64,000 bases of DNA from Nymphalis io (lineage: Eukaryota; Arthropoda; Insecta; Lepidoptera; Nymphalidae). Where the stretch lies: positions 11,041,001 through 11,105,000 of the forward strand of contig NC_065895.1 of NCBI RefSeq assembly GCF_905147045.1, read 5' to 3'. A program made the translations under genes and the position numbers. Shown here piece by piece: positions 50,801 to 61,101 of this stretch. The notes under the pieces were generated by a model. It saw only the letters and a program-made list of their open reading frames with translations, ran no database searches and had not been told where the DNA came from. Numbering within the stretch: position 1 is the stretch's first letter; every line of letters begins with the position of its first letter.

Positions 50801-52399
50801 TAATAGTATATTGCGCTTATAAATCTTTATTTATTTTAAATTTAAAATAGCGGAAAAATTATAAATTTTTACATTCCTCATTTGTTTTGTGATATCTTAT
50901 CCTGTATGACTCTTCGAATATTTTATTTTCTCTGACATCACTTCGATGTTAAAGTTTATATATTTATAGTTTATACCATATTAGAGAAGGTTAATTTGTC
51001 CAATTAACGTTATAAACAATAACGTCACGTTTGAAATTTAACGTTATATTTTGAAACAGATAAATAAATAATTAATCAAACACTAAACTCAACAGCACTT
51101 CTAGTCTTATTATGTCTTTTTTTTTTCTTTATCTTATAGGTAGGCGGACTGGTAAATGGGCTACGTAAATGATGTTAAGTATTCACCACCACCCACAGAC
51201 AATGGCGATGTAAGAAATATTAACCATTCCTTACATCGCCATTGCGCCACCAACCGTGCGAACGAAGATTTTATGTGCCTGTAGTTATACTGGCTCACTC
51301 ACCCTTCAAGCCGAAACACAATAATACTAAATTTTGATACTTAGTATTGTTGTGTTTCACTACTGTTGTATATAAACACACTATAATATACTTTAATAAT
51401 TGCTGTTTAGGGGTAGAATATCTGATGAGTGGGTGGTACCTACCCAGACGAGATTGCACAATGCCCTACCACCAAGTAAATCTAAATTATTTTAAATAAA
51501 ATAAAAAAACCTGTAATGTAATACACATACAACAATAATGAGCATACCTCGGGCACTGGCTGCGGTTTACCGATATGCATTCCAGCAATTTCAAGTAGCT
51601 GCGGTGCAAGTAACCTAGATCCAGTTATTGAATAATGTTGATAAGCAAACAACATTTTCATCCTGTCCCTAGCTATCTTCTCCACGTCCAACGCAATATT
51701 TGGAAGATTCTTTTTAAATGTCTCATAAATAGATCTATGTAGTTGCCATAAACCAATCGTGTTCGCATATACATTCATAAGATAACTCTCAACTTTCTGA
51801 TATACGGACGGATTCGTCCCCGAGTTTGAGAAATAAAATGCATTCGATGCAATATCGAACGGAACCCCAAGCCTTGAATAAGACCAAGGTAGCATAGTGT
51901 GCGACGTTATTCCAATAATAGGTGCATCGTACAACGCAGCCGCATAAACAAGTCCACAGTCACTCATGAATTGCTCAACAAATATCACATCAAACTTATC
52001 TTCTCTTTTCCGAAACGCCTCAACATGTTTATTACTAAAAAAAAGTTCACAATCCTGCTTCACATTCATTGGACCTATTGTAAAATGTACTTTGAAATTT
52101 AATAAATGCGAAAACGAGGAAGTTTTATTTTCAAAAAAAGACATTTCTGGGAATGGGGTAATTGGTGCGTTAATGTTAATGAACTTTAAATTTGGTACAG
52201 GATTCTTTTCGGGAAAGTTATTGATAACTGTGACTGAGTGTCCTCGGATAGCTAGTTCACGAAATAGCGTCTGGAAGGCCATGTAATGGCTTTTGAGAGG
52301 CAAAGACACTATAGCTAGTATATTCAAAGCACTAACATAATTCAAAACTTGTGATAATACTACGAAGATTAAAACAAACACGAGCTTGTAACGAGTCAT
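47205..52399 (-). CDS. UDP-glycosyltransferase (UGT), 4 coding exons, 532 aa
   Basis: Membrane enzyme of the ER lumen that moves a sugar from a UDP-sugar onto small lipophilic molecules (plant toxins, insecticides, pigments, odorants). Exons, 5' to 3' on the minus strand: 52399-51548, 50435-50213, 48163-47947, 47511-47205; all introns are GT-AG and the join is open for 533 codons. The signal peptide is about residues 1-24 (ends YVSA). The acceptor-side His is probably His38 (PLKSHYM) and the partner Asp lies near 147 (FMSDCG). The donor-binding signature is HPNVKAFVSHGG...PFFGDQ, residues 360-394. A C-terminal membrane segment is near 486-507, followed by a lysine-rich tail ending KKRS, which fits a KKxx ER-retention signal. 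The upstream TTG-initiated reading (six more codons) is rejected because the first ATG, at 52399, leads straight into the signal peptide. Length suits insect UGTs. The UGT subfamily cannot be assigned by eye. Confidence 0.95.
47763..47845. repeat. (ATT)n(AT)n compound microsatellite in UGT intron 3
   Basis: About nine ATT units followed by about 27 AT units. Likely length-variable. Confidence 0.95.
49385..49550 (+). repeat. Degenerate SINE-A in UGT intron 2
   Basis: GAGCAAGCACCATAGCGC, CACGTGCTTAGTTAAAATTA and GAGCTCGACGGTGAA follow SINE-A order. A second decayed tRNA head is at 50085-50182 (minus). Confidence 0.55.
51125..51478 (-). repeat. SINE-C in UGT intron 1
   Basis: Reversed full body from TAGGTAGGCGGACTGGTAAA to CCCTACCACCAAGTAAA, about 70 bp inside the exon 1 donor. 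Contains the inverted repeat CAATGGCGATGTAAG / CTTACATCGCCATTG. Confidence 0.85.
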
Positions 52400-54172
52400 A
52401 GTGCGTTGACGGTTCAACGACCTCTAGCTTTTAATTTTCACGATTTGACGGTCTGCCTCACCGGCGGACAGCTGTTAACTGAACTAAAATAATTTATATA
52501 ATGATCATTGCTCGTGATGACGAGTTCCGTCTATAATAATATTGACATTATATAAATTTCATTGTACATATTATATGTTTAATAAAAACGGCTGATTTCT
52601 TGTCCGTTGCTCTCGATAAAATTCTTCGTTATAAATATGAACCGGCTATATACCATATTCATTCATTTTCATATTCATTCATTCATTTTGTAAAATTACG
52701 ATTCAAAATGCTGTAAGACTGTAAGAGCCAGCTTAAATAATGTTCAATATCTTAATATTGTCCTAACTATTGTCTTAAAATAAAATTTTAAACCCATTAC
52801 AAAATCTCATGGTCAGTACATATAGAGCACAATACTCAGAAATCTTTTTATTCAACATGTCTGACATGTATGCAGCATTTAAAAAGGCTATAATTAAAAA
52901 AGATAAAAATACAACTTAAAAGTATATATAATTGTGTAATCCAAATTTTGGTTTTAGTTACAGGTTATAAAATACTTAATATAATGTATTAACTGTTAGA
53001 TTACCAAATAAATAAATAAATTACAAACAGTTAATCTAATATTAACAAACCTTGTGTATTTGAACTAATTCATTTATAATTTCTAGCTTTATACAGTGAG
53101 AAAGTTGAAAACAGAAAGTGCTAAATGATCTCTGAAGAAAAAAAATGTTATTCATTACTATAAATAGAACGTGTAATTGTAATATGATAACAAAGTTTTT
53201 TACGGCAGATATAAAACATGCCACGATTCCATTGTGTCGATAATCCTATAGCACCTTTTTGGTTAATATTTAAAATATATATATGAACATAATATTCACA
53301 ACATTAGTAACGCATAGTTAAAATAAATACGTACCTGAAATGAAATGTTATTTGTACATATTATTTTTGAATATTGCTTTACTTGAAGGTATTCGCTCAT
53401 AACCAAACGTACCACGCCTAATGCAGATGTCAATTAATTAACCAAATAAAAAATAGTTATTTTAGTGTCAAAGCAGAAGCAGAAAAGAAGGCTTGGAGCT
53501 TATTCCATTATTCCAACACGTTACTCCAATGCAAGTACATAATACAGCGTACAAATGCATGAGTCACATGCAGTTTAACGATGCTTTCTGCCGCCCAGCA
53601 CGAGACGAATACAAAACACTTTAGCACATGAAGACTCAATGGTGCTTGCCCGGGTTTGTACGTAGTAGTCAATTGAACATCTCGACTTTTCAAGTAGATA
53701 CATAATATATATGTACATATTATATTCAAAGGAACCACTTTTATATATAACTTGTAATCCTGTACCTAATGTCATATTAAATAAGCAATTAATTTATTTC
53801 ATGTACCTCGGAAACGGCTCGTAACGATTTGGGTCAAATTTTGTATTTAGATAAAGATTTACTCTTAAATTTTGTCAATATGTAATTTTTAGTAAAAGTA
53901 GGTTTTTTTTATAAATAACGTCTAGACATGCGATATTCTGTCGTGCAGGTACCAAGTATATAATATGAACAATACTTCCACTTACATAATTAATACATAA
54001 CTAATGTGCTAGTTGATATAAATAACTATTCACTCATACACAAAAAGGTGATTACAATGAAACAAATAGTAAATATACACACAATTTGTTTAATACATAA
54101 AATTAAAAATAAAAGCTTATTATACAAATAAATAAATTTTGAATAGAAAATTATAAAACAATAATTTTATCA
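52400..54172. other. Intergenic, UGT 5' flank to Sec20 3' end
   Basis: Should contain the UGT promoter. No clear TATA box at a convincing distance was seen. SINE-A at 53480-53660 and a dispersed repeat near 53810. Confidence 0.4.
53480..53660 (-). repeat. SINE-A between UGT and Sec20
   Basis: GAAGGCTTGGAGCTTATTCC ... CAGCACGAGACGAATACAAA ... AATGGTGCTTGCCCGGGTTT, reverse orientation. Confidence 0.75.
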
Positions 54173-56563
54173 TTAAAACAACCTCTTTTGAACGATATAC
54201 AAACAGACGGCTAGAAAGAAGAGGAATGCGAAAAACATGATCACTTTATCAGTGAACTCTCTTCGTCCATACTTCTTCAAAAGTTTACTTGACTGCGTGA
54301 TTGTACTGCCTGTGTTTTGAAGTTCTGCTTGCGTGCCCTAAGACAAAAGTAATAACATTAAATATCAAATCAAACGTTTCTTTTTATTATAATAGGTAGA
54401 CAGACTGGCAAAAAGGCCATCTGATGCTAAGTGGTCACCACACACAACTGCCCACAAATATTGACACTAGGAAATATTTAAAGTATTGTGCCTGTAGTTA
54501 CCCGTGCTGTATATAGTAATACTAAAGTAGTTACAGTTGAAAATTGTAATTAAAACCCCTACCACCAGTAAAATAGCACTTACATGCACCGTGGAGCTAG
54601 AAGACACCAAGCTATCTAATGTGTCTTGACTCCGCTGGGTTGTTGCTGCTAATTGTCGACTAATAGAGAGCAGTTGTTCGGTTACCCCTGGTTATAAAAA
54701 TAATTTTATTAACTTCGTTCTTACAACAAAATAGTTACATGCTAAACTTATTTTTTATTTGTTGAACATATATAAGCTTTATTTATAATTAACACTTTAT
54801 TCATAATGAACACAAAGCAAGTTTTTCTGTTTGTTTGTTACACTATCACGTCTCAACTACTAAGGTAATTGTTCTAAAATATTGTATATGGTTGTCGGGG
54901 ATATAGAAAAGGACATAGCATACCTAAAACCTCCCACATACCCAACATGCGAGGATGCAAAGATTCGGGTGGAACCTAATTTGATATAAAGTTAAAATGA
55001 TTCCCTGAAATTTATTTTCGTTTTCCATACCATGTAGAATCCTTTACGGTTTTGGCATTAAATTTTTCCTCAGCTAATGTTATTTTGTCATAATTTTTGC
55101 AATATAAATTTTATACTTTAGATATTTTATATACCTAAATATTAAGAAAATAATAACAAACAAAATAACATTTCTAGTGCTGCTACGAGAGTTTAAGCTG
55201 TTTTATTCTGAATTTAGTCACTGTGTGTCTTACTAAATGAAACTAGTACCTGTAGACATTTTCAATAAGCCATCTCGGTCAACTTTCTTTTTCCTATTTC
55301 TTAAAACAACTTCTTCTCCTTCACCTGCCTTCAATAAATCGTCTCTCTGAGCTCTCTCAATTGCAAACATACTACATATATTTGCGTCTTTAAATTCTTT
55401 AAGGAGGCTGAAAAAGTATTTTTATAAAATAAAATATCCTATTTTAATTATTGTTTTACCTTTTAATTTATTGTTATTTCTTTTCTTATTATTATTAATC
55501 CGAACCTCTTATAACCTTAACTGATGGTTTCGACTTCAAGCCTGGGCCACCACTGAATTTTGCACATGCTTAGTTTGTTTTTATAATTCAAATTGTGCTC
55601 CGAAGTGGAGGAACACATTGTGATGGAAACCTGTATGTGGTGGATGAAAATATGTACCAGTTTCAATCAATTATTTACATTAAAGTTAATTTTATACAAT
55701 TTTTCTTCATTCAATTGGAATTCTTCTAGGTGATAGAGCTTCATGCAAGCCTGTCTGGGTAGGTACTGTCCACTCAGCAGATATTCTACCACTAAGCAGC
55801 AATAATTAATATTGTTGCATTCCAGTATGTAAGAAATATTATTATTTTTTTACATTGCGGTTTGGTGAATTCATGCCATAACTACTTGTAGTAAAAATGT
55901 AATAAGCTGAAGTTTTATTACACTTTTACTACAATGAACAGTACCATTTATTAATACATTTGTTTTTTAAATGTTTTTCTTATTACAACTTTAATTAAAT
56001 TAAATACCCGGCTAATAGATGCCTCTGAGAAACCGCCTCCAGAAAATATTTTTGATCATTCATATCAGTAGCATGAGCATCTAAATTATCTAATTCTTCC
56101 CTTAATAAAGTTATTTTAGCTCTGCCTTTTTCATTAAGTTCATTTAAAGTTTCCATAGAATCTTGACACTCCAAAATGTCCTAAAATTAAAGAAACGAAG
56201 TATTATTACCTGAGACGGAAGTAAAATACATACATACATACATACATACAGATGTTTGTTATAAAGATCTTCAGTATATTGCAGAAAAGTTACTGATAAT
56301 ATTTATATTATTTATTTTTTATTAGATAAACAAGCAACATATCTTCAATAAAGAGAATGGAATATATACATCTCAGCGTATAGTATTATTGTAAAGCGTA
56401 ATGTAGATAACAGATTACTTGCCTGAATTATAGCTTTCACCTCAAAATGATAGGTTGCTAAATTTTGAACAAAAGTATCATAGATTTCGTCTGGTTCGTC
56501 TTGTTTTTCATTACGAACTTCTTCAATTTTTTCTAGATGATTTAAATCTAAAGTTAACATCAT
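54173..56563 (-). CDS. Sec20: Vesicle transport protein Sec20 (BNIP1 homologue), 5 exons, 246 aa
   Basis: ER Q-SNARE that takes part in Golgi-to-ER retrograde fusion. Exons: 56563-56423, 56180-56008, 55407-55250, 54687-54584, 54337-54173; the joined frame is open for 247 codons. The N-terminal half has FEVKAIIQDI followed by a coiled coil, which lines up with the same stretch of animal BNIP1. The SNARE heptad region runs from about KMSTGVTEQLLSISRQ to STITQSSKLLKKYGRRE. A single C-terminal membrane anchor (VIMFFAFLFFLAVCLYIV, about 224-241) ends in QKRLF, as in the family. Intron 1 has a GC donor (CAG|GCAAGT). Introns 2-4 carry SINE and Helitron-like fragments (55728-55845, 55505-55665, 54815-54975, 54383-54577). 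The ATG ATG at 56563 is the first start in frame. A single-copy housekeeping gene is expected. Confidence 0.95.
54383..54577 (-). repeat. SINE-C in Sec20 intron 4, internally deleted
   Basis: AATAGGTAGACAGACTGGCA, TAAGTGGTCACCACACACAA and CCCCTACCACCAGTAAA; the middle is shortened. Confidence 0.75.
55505..55665 (+). repeat. Degenerate SINE-A in Sec20 intron 2
   Basis: CCTTAACTGATGGTTTCGAC, AAGCCTGGGCCACCACTGAA and ATTGTGATGGAAACCTGTAT. Confidence 0.65.
55728..55845 (+). repeat. SINE-C 5' fragment in Sec20 intron 2
   Basis: GCTTCATGCAAGCCTGTCTG, GGGTAGGTACTGTCCACTCA and ATATTCTACCACTAAGCAGC. Confidence 0.75.
56226..56250. repeat. (ACAT)n microsatellite in Sec20 intron 1
   Basis: Six tandem ACAT/CATA units just upstream of exon 2 on the coding strand. 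Confidence 0.85.
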
Positions 56564-57198
56564 TTTTAGACGATTCCTTTGATGATTTTTATATGGAATT
56601 TAGATTTATTATTATTTGTCAATGTTTAGTTGTTAAAATGTCAATGTCAGTGTCACTGTTATCTCGAATAGTTTATTTTTATTTTAAATATGTTTCACTT
56701 GAATTAGGGCAAAAGAATGACACCGTTCAGCCTTATTGTTGAAAAATTATCTTTATAAAAAACAACTTTGGAGGCATACCTTAAATTGGTAAGTTATTCA
56801 GATACTTGAAAAAAAAAGGACATTTGTATTAGAATATTTGCCATAGAAGATGTTGCCGCCGTTCTTGTAATAGAAGGTTATAAGGTATTATTTTTATTTA
56901 TTAGGTAACCCCACAGTTACTCACAAACATACCATATTATATAAAGTATTATATATTATAGGCATTAATCATATAAATGTAGATATTTCTTTTATAATTC
57001 TTCTAATTATTTTATTGTCATAGTATTAGGTATGAATTACGATATTAGTATATACTTAATTATGTGTAAAAAGTTTTTTAACTGTAAAATTATTATAACT
57101 AGATTCGTAGTACTTTAATCCTGATGTAGTATTGTAAAAATCTAACACTCCCTTTTAAAAAGCATAAAATTTTCCAGAAATAACTTACGTTAAACTAG

Positions 57199-57499
57199 CT
57201 TTTTTTTTTTTTATAGAATAGGAAGGTGGACGAGCATATGGGCAACCTGATGGTAAGTGGTCACCAAACGCCCTTAGACATTGGCATTCTAAGAAATGTC
57301 AACCATCGCTTATAGCCAATGCGCCACCAACCTTGGAAACTAAGATTTTATGTCCCTTGTGCCTGTAATTACACTGGCTCACTCACCCTTCAAACCGGAA
57401 CACAACAATATCAAGTATTGCTGTTTTGCGGTAGAATATCTGATGAGTGGGTGGTACCTACCCAGACGAGCTTGCACAAAGCTCTACCACCAGTAATAA
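57199..57499 (-). repeat. SINE-C, young full-length copy between Sec20 and the odorant receptor
   Basis: Reversed full copy from TTTATAGAATAGGAAGGTGG to GCTCTACCACCAGTAAT with the same 2-bp deletion form as 34174-34473. Confidence 0.9.
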
Positions 57500-57862
57500 A
57501 AAAAAAAAACACATAGCTCACAAACGTAGTTATTGATGATTATAATTTTGCCTCGCTGTACTTAATTTAATTACCTGCCATTTTTAAGTGTTATTATTAA
57601 AATGAAATAAAAGTATTTTGGTATTACTTTTTAATGAATATGCATAAAAATATGACATAACTTACTTCGAACAATAAGATAATTATTGTAACGAAAAATT
57701 AAGTTAAGTCTTAGAGAAGTCATTGTTCTAGAACAAGACATATAATATGCGTGTTGTGTTTGCGAATGTGATTTATAATTTTGCTGCTATAATAATTATA
57801 ATAATAAAATAAAAAATATTATCTTGCTGCTATAATAATATTGATATTGAAGACCCAGAAAA

Positions 57863-60616
57863 TTAATCCACAACATCATTTAGGACAGCAAAAATTGAAT
57901 ACGCATTGTAGAGTGCCTGAAAATAGAAAAAGATTATAAATATAATTTAACATTTTTCTGTCAATGTAATATAATAATCATCATGAAAAAATACCTGACT
58001 GTATGTTTGAATACACATAATCGTCATACCACCGGCGCTCAGGATTAACGGTCTCTGCGCAGCTCTTATAAGGATCAAAAGATCTTTCTGCATGTCTATC
58101 GGCCAAGAAGTCCAACCAGACTCGTATGCTGCTTGAGCTATACCTGTACTCTGCGAAGGTTTATTTACTTCCTATGGTTTTTTAAATGTATTTTATTATA
58201 CTAGATTAAATAGAAACTTACTTGAACTATTAGCTCGTTTCCTAAATAGCAGAAAATGTACGCATTTATAAGAGCCAATCCGAGATATCCTATAAAACTG
58301 ACCAAAAGGGTTTTTTCCTCTAAGCTCACCTTAAACAATTGAGTAAAATATTGTGACATTGTCTTGCCTATGAAAATAAGTTTTATATATATATATACAT
58401 ATTAGGTGCTTTGTATTGGTTTTTAATTATTACGTGCGAAAAAAAGATATTTAACACGTTAACAGTGTAGCTATGATTATGGAGATAACTCCATAAGTGT
58501 AAACGCTAATTGGGGATAATATGTTTTGTTAGGTGTAAAAATGATATACATTATCATTGTTTTTTAATTTTAAGACCCCTTCATATGAAAAAAAACCATC
58601 TGGACGAATGAATCATCCGTGGGTCATACGTGTGGCGGTTGGCCAGATATCTAAAACAACGTAGAACAGACTTTTGCGGAACTGTGCGTAAAAATAGACG
58701 AGACCTTCCCCCTGATGTGGTCAACGTAACTCTAAAAAAGGGTGAAATTGCAGTAAAACAGAACAGTTTTTTAACTGTGTTGAAGTGGAAGGACCAACGC
58801 GATGTACTGGTTATGTCAACATGTCATAATCATGACATGCAAATGTCTACTGGATATAGACCGATTTTGAAGCCTAAAATAGTCATGGAGTATAATCGTG
58901 GAAAAAAGGCATTGATGTAGCAGACCAGCTCGCCAGCTACAATTCCCCTGTGCGCAAAACTTGCTTTTGGTATAAAAAAATTGCTGGAGATCTGATGTCA
59001 ATTTGTGTGATTAACGCAGTATTGATATACAAGGACTTGAATGCACAAAGCAAAGTGACTGTGCTCAAAGGTCATGAAATAATAATTAAACAGTTACTGA
59101 GCCTTCAATTTCCTGCACCTTCTGATGGATTATCTACACCACAATGTTCTAGCCAGCCAGCTAGATCTTCTAGATCTAGCCATTCCCTCACAAAAATTCC
59201 AAGACGTGACCCAAAAAGAATCTTCAGGAAACGTTGCACTGGCTGTTACAAAGTTTTTATTGAAGAAGGCCGTACAGCAGCGGAATCAGCCCGCAAAGCA
59301 AAAAAAACTGATATGGAGTGTCTGGGGTGCCATAAAGCTTTCTGTCTGAATTGCTTTAACAGGTGCCATTAAAAATAAATACGAAAATTATAAAAATAAT
59401 ATAAAATCAATAAATTAGATTAACATATTATTGTTTTATTTTTGCCCAAAATACACGCGACCTTTTATAGTGAAAACTGGCAACCCTTATAAAAAGGTAA
59501 TCGGGTTTTCACGTATATTTTTTCTTTAGTTCATTACTCACACGTGTAAGTTCATATAAGCATATTAGCTCATACGTGTACAGAGTTACAAACTTTAAAC
59601 TTGGGAAGGGCTCATGCCCCATTGATGGGGCATTCACGTACGGTGAGTTGCTCAAAATGCCCCATCGATGGGGCATGCACTGTGAACGTGTTAATTATAT
59701 CTCACCACTGTCACCATTAGCGCATTCAAACATAATTCAATCGTCACAGCCAAATTTTGAATTAAAAAAAACTCCTTGAAGATACTCGTGAACGTCTTAG
59801 AATAACTAGGAATTAAAAAATAATAAAATATGTTGGTAAGTTCGACGCAATAAATATACAAATATTATACGTATACGATACCATGCAATACCTCATAATA
59901 CGAACATGTTTCTTAATTATATTCTTGAATTCATTTCTTACAATTCTCTCTCTTTCTTCAGTATAAGACAAGCTCTTTAATTTTTCTTGCAACTCGATTA
60001 ATTGATCGCAGAAATACATTACAATACTACAAACGATGCCTTGTATTGCAAACGCTCTGTATAAACAAGGTACTACAAAATAAATAGCTAATATTTGTCC
60101 AGCTAGTAGCAAAGACATTCTATTTTTAAATGGATCAAACGGCATCCAAGCTTCGACGGTCATTTCCCCTTTCAATTGACTCAGCATACTAAAAGTTGTG
60201 ACTAAGCCCGTTGATATCAGAGTGATCATAATAACATGAATGACCATTAAATTTCTTCTATCGAGACTGACCTCGTCACCAGAGTTCCTTATTTCAATGA
60301 TGAGATTGTTTAGTTGTTTTCTCTTTATTACAAAGAAAAATATCTTGAAAACGAAATTGTACGCGGCGAGGGCTTTGTCTAAATTTGTCATAAGTATAGT
60401 TATATCGTGCTTATGCTGATAAGTTCCGATACCAGTCACGGTAATGAAGGCTATTGACAATATATGAAGACTTACTTCATATATTTTATAGAACCGCAAT
60501 TTACCAATTTCCCAATCGTCTTGTGGCCACAAACCAACCAGAGTTAGATATTTTATATTAAAATCAAATAAATCTGCATTCAGCACAAAACCACTAATTC
60601 TCTCCAAGAAAGCCAT
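57863..60616 (-). CDS. Odorant receptor (7tm_6 family), 5 exons, 391 aa
   Basis: Ligand-tuning subunit of the insect odorant-gated channel, working with Orco in sensory-neuron dendrites. Exons: 60616-59892, 59805-59706, 58362-58222, 58150-57995, 57916-57863; the joined frame is open for 392 codons. The first exon codes for 241 residues and most membrane segments. The C-terminal part has the family hallmarks: LNxIF-like segment in exon 2 (FTSIFKEFFLIQ), FCYLGNELIVQ ending exon 3, QAAYESGW, QRPLILSAGG and TYSQ in exon 4, and ALYNAYSIFAVLND in exon 5. Intron 1 is only 86 bp. Intron 2 is 1343 bp because of a piggyBac insertion; without it the intron would be 103 bp. Exon 3 must use the acceptor CAAG|ACA rather than the stronger TAG five bases upstream, or the frame breaks. 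The tuned ligand is unknown. Confidence 0.93.
58455..59690 (+). mobile_element. Defective piggyBac element in intron 2 of the odorant receptor
   Basis: Bounded by TTAA at 58451-58454 and 59691-59694, the piggyBac target duplication. Terminal inverted repeats are CACGTTAACAGTGTA (left) and CACGTTCACAGTGCA (right, reversed). Inside, 58630-58911 and 58912-59372 encode the C-terminal part of a piggyBac transposase: FCGTVRKNRRDLPPDV, NRGKKG..DVADQLASYNSP, RKTCFWYKKIAGD, and a Cys-rich end (CTGCYKVF ... CLGCHKAFCLNC). A frameshift lies near 58905. Only about 175 bp separate the left end from the first coding match, so the N-terminal half with the first two catalytic Asp residues is missing. Non-autonomous. 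Orientation is opposite to the host gene. Confidence 0.93.
59614..59676. repeat. Two subterminal 20-bp palindromes of the piggyBac element
   Basis: ATGCCCCATTGATGGGGCAT at 59614-59633 and ATGCCCCATCGATGGGGCAT at 59657-59676. The second is perfectly self-complementary and the first differs by one base. They lie just inside the right terminal repeat. Confidence 0.85.
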
Positions 60617-61057
60617 TTTGAAAATAAAATAATCAAGCGATGTTAGGAAATTATTTAATTGAATTGCCTTTGAATTATCAAAGTTAAAACTTTCATTAGA
60701 TTTGTTTCAAGAACTTTGTAGAAGGGCATATTGTTACATGCAATTTATAAGTTCTTATAAGTCCAACTACTGGTATTTTTCCAGACAAAACTAATTTAGT
60801 ATTTTTTTATAATATAATGTAAATAATAATATAACAAACCTATGCAAATGAAATATCTATACAATTATTTAACTTAATATCATGACTTTAAAAATGCTCT
60901 TTTTTAAGTGTCTTCAAAGAATTTCAAATGTCTGATGTGTCTACTACCTGCACTTTCTATATTCGAAAGGTAGTCCCTACCCCAACCTCTTAGTTATCTT
61001 GTAGTATCAATACATCACACATTCATTAATCTCTTAAAATAAAACATTATTTTAATA
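60617..61057. other. Intergenic, odorant-receptor 5' flank
   Basis: About 440 bp between the receptor ATG and the next gene's poly(A) signal; no repeat. The receptor promoter must lie here or inside the upstream gene. Confidence 0.4.
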
Positions 61058-61063
61058 TTTATT
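61058..61063 (-). promoter_or_regulatory. Poly(A) signal AATAAA of the ferric-reductase-like gene
   Basis: TTTATT on the plus strand, 39 bp beyond the stop codon at 61102, consistent with this being the terminal exon. Confidence 0.55.
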
Positions 61064-61101
61064 TTTAATAGCAGTCCATCAATAAAAATTAACATAGCAG
61101 T

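Noticed and set aside
52400..52417. Upstream start for the UGT (MNRQRT-)
   Set aside because: The codon is TTG, not ATG. The first ATG is at 52399 and leads directly into the signal peptide.
57319..57516. Recurring 60-100-codon frame beginning MRHQPW (also 34162 and 44130)
   Set aside because: It recurs only inside SINE-C copies; it is a shared repeat frame, not a gene family.
58630..59372. Domesticated piggyBac host gene
   Set aside because: TTAA duplication and terminal repeats are intact, the frame is shifted near 58905 and the N-terminal half is missing, so it is a defective transposon.
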